DNA of 64,000 nucleotides, taken from positions 5,481,501-5,545,500 of the forward strand of contig NC_051071.1 of NCBI RefSeq assembly GCF_004664715.2, read 5' to 3'. The notes under the pieces are model-generated. The model made no database searches and was not told the origin of the DNA. It was given only the letters and a program-made list of their open reading frames with translations. Origin of the DNA: Peromyscus leucopus. Taxonomy: Eukaryota > Chordata > Mammalia > Rodentia > Cricetidae. Made by a program: the position numbers and the translations under genes. Shown piece by piece: positions 23,262 to 34,559 of this stretch; positions within the stretch are counted from its first letter, which is position 1; every line of letters starts with the position of its first letter.

Positions 23262-23347
23262 TTTTTTTCCCCAGAGCTGAGGACTGAACCTAGGACCTTG
23301 CGCTTGCTAGGCAAGCGGTCAACCACTGAACTAAATCCCCAACCCCC
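23262..23347 (-). repeat. ID SINE (tRNA-Ala derived)
   Basis: On the minus strand 'ggatttagttcagtggttga' followed by 'gcttgcctagcaagcgcaag' and 'aggttcagtcctcagctc', with an A tail at 23262. The A and B boxes of the tRNA-like promoter are readable. It is not a functional tRNA gene. Confidence 0.85.
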
Positions 23348-23354
23348 ATTTTTT

Positions 23355-23545
23355 AAAATTTTTTATTTTATTTTATATGCATTGGTGTTATGCCTGCATG
23401 TATACCTGTGTAAGGGTGCCAGATCCCCTGGAACTGGAGTTATAGACAGTTGTGAGCTCCCATGTGGCTGCTAGGGATTGAACCTGGGTCCTCCAGAAGA
23501 GCAGTTAGTGGTGCGCTTAACTGCTGAGCCATCTGTCTATCTCTA
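23355..23545 (-). repeat. B3 SINE
   Basis: Minus-strand head at the right ('gatggctcagcagttaag'), with 'ggaactggagttatagacag' and 'tgcatgtatacctgtgtaag' to the left. It directly abuts the ID element. Confidence 0.8.
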
Positions 23546-23929
23546 ACCCCCTCATGTTTTTTTTATAAGCCTAGTACTACGCATGGTCACTGTTGAATGT
23601 TACCAGACCTTTAAAGAAACAAATTATTTCATAAAATAGAAAAGGAAGGAATGCTTCTATTAGAGTAGCAATAAAGGCCCATACAGAAAGGACAACTGAC
23701 CTCCTACCCTGCTCAGCCCAAGCATGCAGAAACGCAACCATAGTACAAGTGCAGGAATGACAAGCAACAGCAACCTAATCCAGCCTCACACACCTAGCAG
23801 ATTCCTTTAAAGGATTCAGAACAAAGTGCCTCAGTTCTCTGTCATTTCTTTTAACTCTTTGGTCTGTTTTTCAACATGTGTTTATCATTCTCCAAATTAT
23901 TTTTACTTCTTATATTATTTTTTAAACCA

Positions 23930-24610
23930 TTTATTATCTTATTTTTAATATTATATCCACACACCCATCCCCCCTCAAAAAAAAGGCATAACCAAAACTA
24001 TCAAAACTTCTAGGCCACAACCAAGAAATTTAACCTGAGGACCCACTGAATACACAAGAAGATGTCAAGACACAAACTTAAAGCATATGAAACAATTTAA
24101 ATAAATTAATTCTAGAAAATTCCCCAAATCTAGGGGAAAAAATATGACTATCCAAGTACAGGACCCATTAAGAACCCTCAACAGACAAACCACAAAAGAA
24201 ATTCTCCATGATGTTAAAATGCTAAAACCACAAAATGAGACAATTTTAAAAGTTGCAAGAGAAAATGCCTATTCACTTACATAGAAAAACTCAACAGGAT
24301 AGCACTAGGTCTCTCAGTGGAAAACCCTCGCCAGCAAAGTATACAACACATTCCAAAATTTGAGAGTAAAGAACAGCCAACCAACTATAACTAGCTAACT
24401 AGCAGACTTCTTTTTTAAAATGAACAGAGAATAAAAACATTCAAGCACAGCACAGACTAAAGCAATTCACAGCTACTACACTAGCATTGCAGAAGATACT
24501 TAAAGTAGTTAAAAAAAAGAAGTCACAATTTTAGATTTTAGGAAAGACTATAAAACTTAGAAGAACAGATAAATAAATGACAAAAGGGAAAAAATAAAAT
24601 ATGTCCAGCT
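23930..24610 (+). mobile_element. Old LINE-1 ORF1 remnant
   Basis: 'atgactatccaagtacagg', 'gttgcaagagaaaatgccta' and 'attgcagaagatacttaaag' follow the order of the LINE-1 ORF1 RNA-binding and C-terminal parts. Multiple stops in all frames. Confidence 0.65.
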
Positions 24611-24751
24611 CAGTAAAAAAAAGTAAAACACCAAACCTCCGAGGTAAACAAGAGAGAAATAACAATGTCTTTTCTTTGTTTTCCAAAGAGGAAAACAAGT
24701 TTGAAGAAGTCAGCAAATCAGTCAGCAATACAACTAAATGTACACAGTCTT

Positions 24752-24917
24752 TTTTTTTTTTTTTTTTTTGGTTTTTCGAGACAGGGTTTCTCTGCGTAGC
24801 TTTGCGCCTTTCCTGGAGCTAACTTGGTAGCCCAGGCTGGCCTCGAACTCACAGAGATCCACCTGGCTCTGCCTCCCAAGTGCTAGGATTAAAGGCGTGC
24901 GCCACCACCGCCCGGCC
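24752..24917 (-). repeat. Young B1 SINE, minus orientation
   Basis: Complete B1 of the same subfamily as 21907-22069, with a T stretch of about 18 and the 11-bp target duplication TACACAGTCTT at 24741-24751 and 24918-24928. Confidence 0.95.
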
Positions 24918-25224
24918 TACACAGTCTTAAATACATTAAAAGATGCATTCCAGGGCTGAGATCACAATACAGTGATACTGCACTTGGTCCTGGGTTCAAT
25001 ACACAATACAAGCAAATAAACACAAAAGTAGCTTACTGGATTAAGAAAAAGCTTATAGTTCTCCATCTACAAAAAAGACTGAAAATGAAAAGATGGAATT
25101 AAGTGGAAGCTGAGACAATTAAGAATAGCAATATGTAATTCTGAAGAGATGATATGAAGTAAAAAACAATCAAAAGAGATAACGATCATCACTATCAACA
25201 AAGGGACAATTAGTCAAGAATATA

Positions 25225-25832
25225 CAACTGTAGGAGCTAAAGAAACAGATTGCTCAGTGGTTAAAAGTGCTTGCTGCTCTTACAGAGGACCCACATGGCA
25301 GTTAACAACCTTCTGTAACTCTAGTTCCAAGGGATCTGATGCCCTTTTCTGGCACCCATGGGCACTGCACACATGTGATACACAAGCTTAAATATAGTCA
25401 AAACCTTAATATGCATAAGCTAAAGTCTTAAAATCAAGAAGGACTGAAGATATGTCTCAGTGGTTAAAAGTACTTGCTCTTGCAGAGGCCTACATTTGAT
25501 TCCCATTACCTATATGGTATCTCACAACCATCAGTACCACCAATTCCAAGGGATCTGACACTCTCTTCTGACCACCTTGCACATAAAGCATGCACATGGG
25601 AGAAAAGAAACTTGTAGCTTGGTCTAAAGAAACACTAGTTTGATTTGACAAATACTTTGTGTAAAGTTGGAAAAAAAAATAGAGAAGCTGGAGAGATGGC
25701 TCAGTGGTTAAGACCACTTGCTGTTTTTGCAGAGATCTGATTTCCAGCACTCACAAGGAAGCTCACAACTACCTGTAACTACAGTTCCAGAGGATAAGGT
25801 ACTCTCTTCTGGCCTCCATAAACTCCTGCGTG

Positions 25833-25877
<45 letters not shown>

Positions 25878-25930
25878 TGCACAATACATATATTCAGACA
25901 AACATTCATATGCATATACTAAATAAATTG
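25225..25930 (+). repeat. Three consecutive B3/B2 SINEs and a (CA)n run
   Basis: Heads at about 25225, 25440 and 25680 ('attgctcagtggttaaaagt', 'atgtctcagtggttaaaagt', 'gagatggctcagtggttaag'), all on the plus strand. The third ends in a (CA)20 microsatellite at 25836-25875, which likely grew from its CA-rich end. Confidence 0.8.
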
Positions 25931-26179
25931 TTAGAGCAAAAATACAAATCATGAAGAGTTTAAAAGTCATAAGGATTATTTAGAATTTTTCTATTCTAAG
26001 GTTATAGCACTATTCTACAAAAGCATACAGATACAGGCCAACTATGGCCTTCGCCAAGTATAATAAACATTAAAGTATTTTCAGAGTAGAGGGAAGCAAA
26101 TTTCATATAAAAATATTTAATTTGGGAAACACTGAGGAAAAAGGGGTAGAAAGAATCTACGAGACAGAGGGTTTCCAAC

Positions 26180-26400
26180 GCTGTCTTCTGGTCATGACAT
26201 GACTGAGGCACTCGTGGACTCACTGCCAACAGCAGTCAACAGGCCAGCAGGCAGCGCTGACAGGACTTGGTGGGAGGGGCCTCCAGGAGGAGCGGGAGGG
26301 CGGAGCAGGTGAGGGTGGGTGGATATAATTAACATACATTGTATATGCATGCATGAAATTGTAAAACAAGAAATAAAAGAGTTTCCTCAGAATATTTAAA
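26180..26400 (+). mobile_element. Old LINE-1 3' end
   Basis: G-rich stretch 'gaggagcgggagggcgg' followed by 'atatgcatgcatgaaattgt' and 'aaacaagaaataaaag', which looks like the G-rich tract and tail of an older LINE-1 3' UTR. Tentative. Confidence 0.4.
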
Positions 26401-26649
26401 CCAATAATTAGGGGGAATTGTAGAACAATGATTCAGTTCTCCAAAACAATTTTATGTTCATCTGTACCTACTAATAATGCGTCAAAGTATATACAGAAAA
26501 ACTTGATAAATCCCTCAGCTTAAAACAGCACTTTAACTCTTCTTTCACAATAGTCAAGAGCTCAAAAAGACAAATCAATAAAGCTGTATTAGGTAATTAT
26601 TAAGAAATGTCAGCTTCCTGACTAGCTCAGTAGGTATAGCATGGGACTT

Positions 26650-27400
26650 TTCTTTTTAACTTTCTTTTTATTTATTCTTTGTGTCTTTCACATCATGCAT
26701 CTCCATCCCATTTATTTCCCCATCCCTTTGTACCCACCCTCTGCCCTTGCAACCTCCCCACAAAATAAAATGAAATAAAATTTATGAGGAAAAAGGGGGG
26801 AAATTTCATCACAAAAGCTGTAATGTGACAGTGAGTCACACAGTAAGCCCTTTTATCCATATGTCTTTACTTGCAAGTGTTTATTACAAAGTCATTGATC
26901 TGGTTTTCAGCCTCTATAGTTTCTGCTACAATACCAATGCTAGGCCCTCACTGGGACTCCTCTTAGTTACCCTGTGTTGTGGAGATTCTTCAGCTTTTAG
27001 GTCAGTCCCTTAATGTGCTCCAGCAGATCACAGACGGGGTAGATGTTGAGGTGGGCCAACACATAACCTGGGTTCTGGGCCTCGGTAGTTGCAGGGTTGG
27101 TCAGACTGCCAGCTCTCCCCTGTCCTCACCACCAGGGTGAGCTCTCCTGCACTGCCCTGGCTAGCTCACCCCATGCAGTAATGAGCAAGGGCGGGGCCAG
27201 TTCTCCTGCTCTCATGTCCTGGGGGGGGGGGGGTAAGCTCTTCATACCTACACCTTCAGGGCCTGCTCTACTGTGTTGTCCTGGTGTGGCACAGGGGCCA
27301 CTCTCCTGAGTGCTGCAGCTGATGAGGGGCAGGGCCACCTTTCCTACTCTTATGACCTCAGGGTAAGCTCTCCCTCCTGCCTCAGGTATTGATGGGCAGG
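26650..27400 (-). mobile_element. LINE-1 3' UTR-like, minus orientation
   Basis: The left edge is T-rich with 'ttctttgtgtctttcacatc', the reverse of a LINE-1 tail, followed to the right by GC-rich imperfect repeats around 'ggtgagctctcctgcactg' and 'ggggccagttctcctgctc'. A G run of 12 lies near 27221. The frames at 27097-27434 arise from these repeats. Confidence 0.5.
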
Positions 27401-27404
27401 AAGT

Positions 27405-27770
27405 GTAGGGAAAAGGGGCCAGAAAGAAACCCACCCTAGCCCTGAAACCTGAGCTAGTGAAAGAAACACACCCTGAATCTAAGACCTAACCCAGTGAAAG
27501 AAACACTTTATCCCTAAACCCAGAACCTAAGAAACATTCCTTGACTCTGAAGCCAGTGCCAAAGAAACACACTTTGTCCCTAGAATCAGAATCAGTGAAA
27601 GAAATATGCCCTGGTCTTAGAATTAGAGCCAAAAAGCTGAAAAGGGCCAGTTGAAAGAAACACAGTTTGGCTCTGAAATCAGGGCCATCTCTATCCTTGA
27701 CCAATGAAACTAACCAATCCCTGAGCAGGAAAACTAACCAATCCCTGAACATAAAATCTTCTGGCCCACA
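27405..27770 (-). repeat. Decayed tandem repeats of an ERV internal region
   Basis: Seven or so imperfect units of roughly 35-50 bp built on 'agtgaaagaaacac' plus 'ccct...aaaccaga'-like blocks. They lie directly beside the minus-strand LTR at 27771-28115, where the sequence just inside the 5' LTR would be expected. Non-coding. Confidence 0.55.
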
Positions 27771-28115
27771 GTCAGGACAAATCTCTCTCACCCACCAGTC
27801 CCACAGCCATACAGACCCAACCAAGTAAACACAGAGAGACTTATATTGCTTATAAACTGTATGGCCGTGGCAGGCTTCTTGCTAACTGTTCTTATATCTT
27901 AAATTAATCCATTTCCATAAATCTATACCTTGCCACGTGGCTTACCGGTACTTTACATTTTCCTTTACATCTTCCTTGTCCTGGCAACTGCTGCAGGCAG
28001 TGACTCCTTCTGCCTTCCTGTTCTTTTATTTCTCCTGTTAGTCCTGCCTATACTTCCTGCCTAGCCACGGCCCATCAGGTTTTATTTATTGACCAATCAG
28101 AGCAACTTGACATAC
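27771..28115 (-). mobile_element. ERV LTR, minus orientation
   Basis: Reading leftwards it has 'tggtctgtatgtcaagttgc', 'ctgattggtcaataaataaa', 'gtaagccacgtggcaagg' and 'gtctctctgtgtttacttgg'. The last two blocks are shared with the plus-strand LTR at 34173-34556 and the broken LTR at 31435-31925, so these are one superfamily. It interrupts another LTR whose remnant lies at 28116-28248. Confidence 0.7.
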
Positions 28116-28248
28116 AGACCATCCCCCAGCACAGCCCAGTACAGACCATCTCAGACACCTGCACTCAGGCCCATGGTCCTAATCATCCTCTATGTGGACC
28201 TGCTGGGTAAAGCCATGAGGAACCCGAGAACGGGCTCTCACAGGACAT
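28116..28248 (+). mobile_element. LTR fragment of the 1722-2056 type
   Basis: 'gtacagaccatctcagacac', 'ctgctgggtaaagccatg' and 'gggctctcaca' match the right part of the LTRs at 1722-2056 and 48901-49175. Its left part is missing because a minus-strand ERV abuts it. Confidence 0.65.
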
Positions 28249-28261
28249 ATAGAACATCCCA

Positions 28262-28380
28262 CAGCATGGACCTCTGTGAGTTCAAGGTCAGCCTGGGCTA
28301 TAGAGTGCCAGGACAGGCTCCAAAGCTACACTGAGAAACCCTGTCTCGAAAAACCAAAAAACAAACAAACAAACAAACAA
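28262..28380 (+). repeat. 5'-truncated B1 SINE
   Basis: Starts mid-element ('gacctctgtgagttcaagg') and ends 'gaaaccctgtctcgaaaaac' with an (AAAC)n tail. Confidence 0.88.
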
Positions 28381-28644
28381 AAAAGCCACACACCCCCAAT
28401 AAATGTCAAAAAATCTGAAACATACAAACTAAATTTTCTGAACAACAAAAAAATTTAACTACTTAAAAAGCTTTGTATGTTTAATTTAAAAGTACACTTC
28501 TCCATAACTCATAAATGAAATAGGAGAAAGCATAAATTACAAAACATACTGAAATAAACATTTAAAATTGGTTATGAAATAAAAATCTGTGTAAAGCTAC
28601 TACACCAATTTTAAGAGATATATTAGTAGCATTAAGAATTAAGG

Positions 28645-28830
28645 TTTGGGGCTGGAGAAATGACTCGGAGGTTAAGAGCACTGGTTGCTCTTGTAGAGTG
28701 TTCTGGCTCATTTCCCAGCACTCACATGGTGGCTCCAGGGAATCTGTCTCCTTCTGGCATTCACAGTCACTAAGTACATGGTACACAGGCATACACGCAG
28801 GCAAAATATCCCACGTTAAAAAATAATAAT
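28645..28830 (+). repeat. B3 SINE
   Basis: Head 'ggggctggagaaatgactcg', then 'ggttgctcttgtagagtg', 'tggtggctccagggaatctg' and 'acaggcatacacgcaggc'. Ends in an AAT-rich tail 180 bp before the exon. Confidence 0.85.
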
Positions 28831-29014
28831 AATGCTCAGAATTAACAATTGAAACATGTATTTAACTTAGTGTAAAAAAAAAAGCATACGTCAAAAATAT
28901 AATTCAAGTAGGCTACCAAATTATTACATTTATGAAAGTTCTTAACAAAGAATTAAAAATATAAATATATACATTGTTATTAAAATATTAGTTTAAAAGA
29001 AAAAGGTCACTTAC

Positions 29015-29123
29015 CTGATAATAAAACTTTATCTGTTTCACCAAAATGGAGAGGTTATGAATTCTAAGTGAAGCATCATTGTTGACTTTTTTATTTACTC
29101 TCTGACTCTCCGATTTAGGATTA
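29015..29123 (-). CDS. Ccdc88a: Ccdc88a exon: girdin residues about 56-91
   Basis: A 109-bp exon that contributes the last base of an Ile codon and then NPKSESQRVNKKVNNDASLR followed by IHNLSILVKQIKFYYQ. It is the earliest girdin exon in the window and encodes central helices of the N-terminal HOOK-like domain. The acceptor is TTTCTTTCAG before TAATCC and the donor is CAG|GTAAGTG. It ends in phase 0 and joins the exon at 14255-14324. From memory of human girdin it differs at about two positions (Ser for Leu after NPK; Lys for Arg in SILV-Q), compatible with a rodent orthologue. The first about 55 residues must be encoded to the right of the window or in sequence I did not recognise. Confidence 0.95.
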
Positions 29124-29639
29124 CTGAAAGAAATTTGGAGAGAAAAAAAACTTTTTATTATACTGAAACAAGATGTAAGATAAATACAATAGTTTCTTTT
29201 CAGAATTATGCATTCACTTATGCTAATAGGTGATGAAACAAATTATTGCTTTCTTATATATTCTGTGCTTCTAACTAACATCAGTACATCCAATATTCCT
29301 TAACTGGTGACAAAACATATCTGAAACCCAAATCAGATGTCCTTAATTGTCATTATGTCACTTTAATTCCATCCTCCCAAAATAAATCCACTTAAACAAA
29401 GAATTCAAAATATGGGCTATTAACCTGAGCGGTTATTTATCCTCACACAGTAATGTGGATTATATTTCATGAGGAAATATCCCAGAAAAAAACTTAAAAA
29501 TGAAGTAGATGACAGAAGTTGGTACTTTAACCTTGTGTAAATTTTGTGAATTGAATAAAAACAAAGGGATACATATTTTAAAGAAGAAAGATTACAGTAG
29601 AAAAGTTATGATATAGTTAAGAGTGAGAAACTGAAAAGT

Positions 29640-29870
29640 GGTACTGGGGCTGGAGAGATGGCTCAGTAGTTAGAAGCACTGGCTGCTCTTCCAGAGGACC
29701 AGGGTTTGATTCTCACCACCCTGGTAGCTCACAACTCTCAGTGATAATTCCAGACACGGAGGATTCAATGCTATTTTCCAGTCTCTTCGAGTACCAGGCA
29801 CACACATGGTACACAGACATACATGCAGGAAAAACACCCACGCACAATAAAAAGGGGGTGAGTAATGTAA
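29640..29870 (+). repeat. B3 SINE
   Basis: Head 'ggggctggagagatggctca', then 'cttccagaggaccagggttt', 'gataattccagacacgg' and 'ggtacacagacatacatgc'. Confidence 0.85.
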
Positions 29871-30299
29871 GAGCAGGTTATGGCCAGAACACAAGCTGTA
29901 AGCTAGTTTGTTAAGGGCAAGCAAGACAACCTGGAGAAAGACAGTGATCACCCATTGAAGGGTTGAGTCTAAAATATAAAGTAGCTTGCTGAACAATTGC
30001 TGGAACAAAATATAATGGTCCTAATATTCAGCACACATTAAAAAATTACTAAATATAACAAATGAAAAGCGATCCATGACCTGGGAAGAAAACAGAAACC
30101 ACCAATGAAAACACTCTTAGAAATGAATGAGAAAAAGAGAAATATCAGACAGGGATTTTAAACAGCCACGATAGCCTTGGAGTGCGGAAGAATTGTATAT
30201 ATAGTACAATGCTGAGGTCTGACAGTCAATCCCCAATACCACAGGTGGAGGGGGTAGGACAAAAATAAATATAATAAAACTATCATTTAAAAAATCTAA

Positions 30300-31430
30300 A
30301 CATGGGCACACACTTCCCATCCCAGCCAGCACAGACCCAGCCATGTAAAGGTAAGGTCAGACCCTTCCTTCTGGTAAAAACCTCAATTGCCCACTAGATC
30401 TGCCCCAGAGAAATAGGAGATGCACAGCCTCCTGCTTCCAGGCACAGCTTCACCACTCCATGCCACTCATTCCAGCTGGGAAGGTGAGACAGTGCTAGAC
30501 TAACAGGCTATCAGAGTAGGAAAAACTCCCGTCAAGAGACTGGAGTCTCTGGCCTAGGCAGAGACCTATCAGTCTGTCTGAACCTGGTTATTCACCATCT
30601 TTGGGAAGGCAGGCTAAAGAAATAAGTAGAATAATTTAGTCTTTTCATGAGATACTATACTTTTCCTTCCCAGAATCCCCACCAAGTGTAATTACTTATG
30701 GACAACAGCTCTGTAAGGTTTTTCCAAATTATTTAGAAAAGCATTCATTTCTTTTCTTCTATTTCTTCTCCAAGCATGCTTTCCTTAAAAATTTGGGCCT
30801 TCCTCCCAACATTTTGGGCTTCCTTAGTCTTTCTTGGAAGTCTGCCATGTGATCCTCCATACCCACTTAAATTGACACAGCCTTATTCTGTCCTCTATTA
30901 GGTTTTACCCTTGTCTGCTGGGGTTGAGGGGTTAAACTAATACAATTTTTCTTGAGCTTCCATTTGAATACACTCTTAACTGTTTTCATTAGTAGGACTA
31001 ATTACCACAAAAGGGACTCCAATTTCCTGTCTATCACATTCACTCCTGTCTCCTCCCAACGTAGCCTGGGTGGTGAAAAGAGCACCACCTCCTCCACTTC
31101 CAGTTCCCACATCTGCCACTGAACATGCTCCCCGAGTGGGAGGGGACAGGACACGATCCACTCTACTTAACTGACACACACACACAACACTCCATACACA
31201 CCCTGGCTTATGACATGAAGAGTTCATGGGATCCTCTGCTTCAATGCATACTCCCACAAACCTTACCAACCATAGGCTCTGAAGATCAGAAAACACACAA
31301 AACACTGCCCCCAGTGAAAATCCCCTCACTACCACAGCCCACTGCTTCTGGCTTATAAGGTAAGAAGCTGTGCTCCTGCCTCTTCCAAACTGACATCACC
31401 TCAACTACCTCATCCATGAATCAACACTAA
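30300..31430. other. Unassigned intronic block
   Basis: About 1.1 kb with higher GC than its surroundings and no SINE, LINE or ERV I can name. It has a CAC-rich patch near 31085 and a CA run near 31178. The open frames at 30976-31335 and 31125-31358 are on opposite strands and match nothing I know. Confidence 0.4.
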
Positions 31431-31434
31431 TTCC

Positions 31435-31925
31435 ACAGCTAAGCTTTAAGCAACATTGAATGTAGTCAGAAGGTTTCTCCAGTCCTGCCCAGTCCCTGAG
31501 GTCCTACAGCCACTTATAAAATAATCACTCAGGCCGCGCGGTGGTGGCGCACACCTTTAATCCCAGCACTCAAGGGAGGTAGAGGCAGAAGGATCTCTGT
31601 GAGTTCGAGGCCAGCCTGATCTACAGAGCGAGATCCAGGACAGGCACCAAAACTACACAGAGAAACCCTGTCTCAAAAAAACAAAATAATAAATAATAAT
31701 AATAATAATAATAATTACTCAGGGGCTTATATTAATTACCAATTGCATGGCTCAAGCTTCTTGCTAGCTAGCTCTTATAACTTAACCCATTTCTATTTAT
31801 CTATAAGCTGCCACGTGGCTTCGTGGCTTACCAGTACTTTCACACCTTGCTTCTCCTGGTGACGGCTCATAGAGTCTCCCCTGCCTCTCATCTGTTGGGC
31901 ATTGATCCATACAGACCTAAGAAAG
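31435..31925 (-). mobile_element. ERV LTR, minus orientation, split by a B1
   Basis: Flanks of the B1 read 'aaaataatcactcagg' and then 'ggcttatattaattacc', 'cttcttgctagctagctctt', 'gccacgtggcttcgtggc'. This is the same LTR superfamily as 27771-28115 and, in the opposite direction, 34173-34556. Edges are approximate. Confidence 0.65.
31534..31716 (+). repeat. B1 SINE with (AAT)n tail
   Basis: Full B1 starting 'ccgcgcggtggtggcgcac' with a tail that has become an AAT microsatellite (31684-31716). Near-perfect 13-bp target duplication: ATAATCACTCAGG at 31521-31533 and ATAATTACTCAGG at 31711-31723. Confidence 0.92.
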
Positions 31926-31929
31926 CTTA

Positions 31930-34172
31930 GATTCTGAACACACAATAATGGAGCTAAAACCAGCTTCGTGCGGGCTGAGATATAGAGATGCCAAGGTACA
32001 GAGCCGCTGCAGCATGCTTGAGTATAGCATGGCAGATTCACGTTGCAGTACAGAGTTGTCTTCAAGCTGCGCAGCACACTGCATGGTGGATTTAGCTTTT
32101 GCTAGTACAGACAAAAAAAAAAAAAAAAAAAAAGAGGTTTCTGGGCTACACACTCCTTAATAGAGGCATAGACCCACTGCCTCCCAGCGTGTGCGGAGAG
32201 TATGGCTCCCAAGGCTGGCTGTGAATTACCTCCGCCATGTTGGGAAGCTGAGGTGGAGTCAGCAGTCAAGGCTGCCACTTCAGAACAAGCCATGCTGCAG
32301 TGTAAAGCAATAGATTCACAGGAAGACAGGTTCAGATGGAATAACCTTTCAATAGTTTACAGTGTGTGTAAAAATGTACGTAGGCTTGGAAGATAGAGGA
32401 AAAGGAGGATTAGACAGTTATATAAAAAATAGTTTTAAAAAATAAAGTCTTTAATAAAACAGTAAAAGTAATATAAAAGATAAGCCACATAAAGATGGAA
32501 ATCACACACAAGAGTCTGGATTATATTGTCTTTGGGATTGTTAACTACAGAAAGACATTTGATTGTAAAGGCTGCTGAGTTAACCAAAATATATATATAT
32601 TTTAAAGGTACCCTGAATTCAAAATTTATATCTAAGGATATGTTGCTTTGGAAAAGAGGTTCTGCTTTTATTTCCACAGAAGATGAGAAGCTATGGATTG
32701 CTTCCAAGCTAATATGGTTTGATCAGCAAAGACTCCCTGAAAGGTATAAGATGACACCATGGCCCAGATGATCAAACATACAAAAACAGCTCCAAGGCTC
32801 AGACAATGTACCCTCACAAACTACTCCAGTCAGGACTTGACCATAATTCTTAATTTTCTCAGGATCCCCATAAGATTGCCAGTGCCCCAACCAGCAGGAA
32901 GTAGTATGAAAAGCTACGCCCAAATTCTCAAAATATTGTTTATAAATGTTTATTTTTATTTAAAGCAGGTTGATTATAAATGCAATCTCTTTCTAAAACA
33001 AAAAAGGGAAATATGATAGGATGAAAAAGTATATTATTGAATCCACTTTCAAAGAGCAATAACTTGCTTAAATTTTTTTTTCCCCTTTCTTTTTTTGGTT
33101 TTTCGAGACAGGGTTTCTCTGTGTACTTCTGGTGCCTGTCCTGGAACTTACTCTGTAGACCAGGCTGGCCTTGAACTGACAAAGATCCACCTGGCTCTGC
33201 CTCCCAAGTGCTGGGATTAAAGGCGTGTGCTACCACCGCCTGGCACTTAAAATGTTTTACACTGCTATGGATTTTGGTTTATTGACACAAATTTAAAGTT
33301 GATTTTGTTATACTGTACATATATTTCTACTCTTGTTTAAGGTATGTTTGTGCAGCTCATTTGAAATTGTAATATATAATTAAGAAATACAAATTAATAG
33401 TTAATCATCTATGATAATCAAACTTATAATCATATTAGTTATTTTTCAGGTATATATAGATATATTTCAATTAGGTAGGTAATCTCCAAACATTTCAAAT
33501 ACCTACAGAAAATGGCATTTAAAATGTTTTAAAAACTTAAGACTTTCTGGATAGTGAAACATGTCTGTTCCAGGCAGCACCAATAATGGGCATTGAAGAA
33601 ACTCCATATGGAGTATGCTTTCCTTATGTCCAAAGTTAGCCATTTGGGCAAGAAACTGTTTTTGCCTGGACTGATTGAGAAAATGTTGTATTAACTGGAC
33701 ATGCAGGACCCATGGAAAAGTGACCACTGACCTTTGCAAGGCAAGATGGTCATTCAGGTTTCTGCTTCACAAAAGAAACTGCCAGATATTCTACAGGACA
33801 TAGGAAAGGGTGACTAAAAAAACTACAGGCCTTTAGGTTGAAGATGGATGCCACAAGATTGCAGAAGAAGTTTGGGTGACTGTCCAGGCAGCCAGATGTC
33901 TCTGTCATTCTAGATTTTTGGAAGTTGCTTACAATGCACTTCCTGTATATCCTTCTGAAATCTATGATTTCCTTGGTTATGGTAAGATAAATTAGATATG
34001 AAACTTTGGACTCACAAATATAGGATAGAAGATTTTCTTTTAATTTTGCCAAATAGAAAAAGACTAGATATTGTAAATACAATTCTTGCTTGATAACTGT
34101 TCTATTATATGTTAATTTTACTAGGTTAAAGTTAAAACTGTCCTTTTTGATTAGACAGAAAAGGGGAAGTGC
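31930..34172 (+). mobile_element. Non-coding internal region of an ERV
   Basis: Contains 'aactactccagtcaggactt' and 'ccaaccagcaggaagtagta', which also occur in altered form near 48550-48710 of the second ERV. It ends in a purine-rich tract (AGAAAAGGGGAAGTGC, 34157-34172) immediately before the LTR at 34173, as a polypurine tract should. No gag, pol or env frame survives; the open frames of about 60-110 codons look random. A B1 sits at 33085-33243. Confidence 0.6.
33085..33243 (-). repeat. B1 SINE in the ERV
   Basis: Minus-strand B1 ('gtttttcgagacagggtttc' to 'gtgctaccaccgcctgg'). A short CTTAAA repeat on both sides may be its target duplication. Confidence 0.9.
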
Positions 34173-34556
34173 TGTGGGATGTCTTTCTGTATGCTGTGAA
34201 TATGTGTTGCTATGATTGGTTAATGAAGAAGTTGCTCTGGCCTATGGCAAATCAGGGTATAGCCAGGCAGGAAATCCAAGAGAGAGACAGAGGCGGAAGA
34301 GACGCCATCCTGCCACCCAAGGAGCAGCATGCCAGCAGACTGGTAAGCCACGGAATACATGGCTAAATATAGATACGAATTAGGGGTTAATTTAAGTGTA
34401 ACAGCTAGTCAGTAATAAGCCTGACCTAATGGCCAAGCAGTTATAATTAAAATAAGCCTCTGTGTTTACTTGGGATCAAGAGGCTGCAGGATGTGGGAGG
34501 GAGAGATTAGTCTCGACTGCAGGGCTGAACAGGACCAGAGAAACCTTCAGGCTACA
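34173..34556 (+). mobile_element. ERV 3' LTR
   Basis: Begins TGTGGGATGTC after a polypurine tract and ends about CTACA. The body has 'tggttaatgaagaagttgct', 'tggtaagccacggaatac' and 'aataagcctctgtgtttac', placing AATAAG near the poly(A) region. It matches, in reverse complement, the LTR bodies at 27771-28115 and 31435-31925. No plus-oriented 5' partner is present, so the provirus is incomplete. Confidence 0.7.
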
Positions 34557-34559
34557 ACT

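Larger units (their letters stand above)
14325..29014 (-). other. Ccdc88a intron (14.7 kb)
   Basis: Long intron between the exons encoding about residues 91 and 92. It is filled largely by repeats listed separately (LINE-1 fragments, LTRs and SINEs). Stretches with nothing recognised include about 14870-15690, 15940-16340, 16550-16950, 24960-25210 and 28390-28640. Confidence 0.8.

Noticed and set aside
23262..23347. tRNA-Ala-like gene
   Set aside because: Has A/B boxes but also an A tail and diverged arms; it is an ID SINE.
27405..27770. CRISPR-like array
   Set aside because: The repeats are imperfect, without regular spacers, in a mammalian ERV.
27097..27824. Three frames of 70-112 codons
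   Set aside because: Arise from imperfect repeats of LINE-1 3' UTR and ERV internal sequence; no family match.
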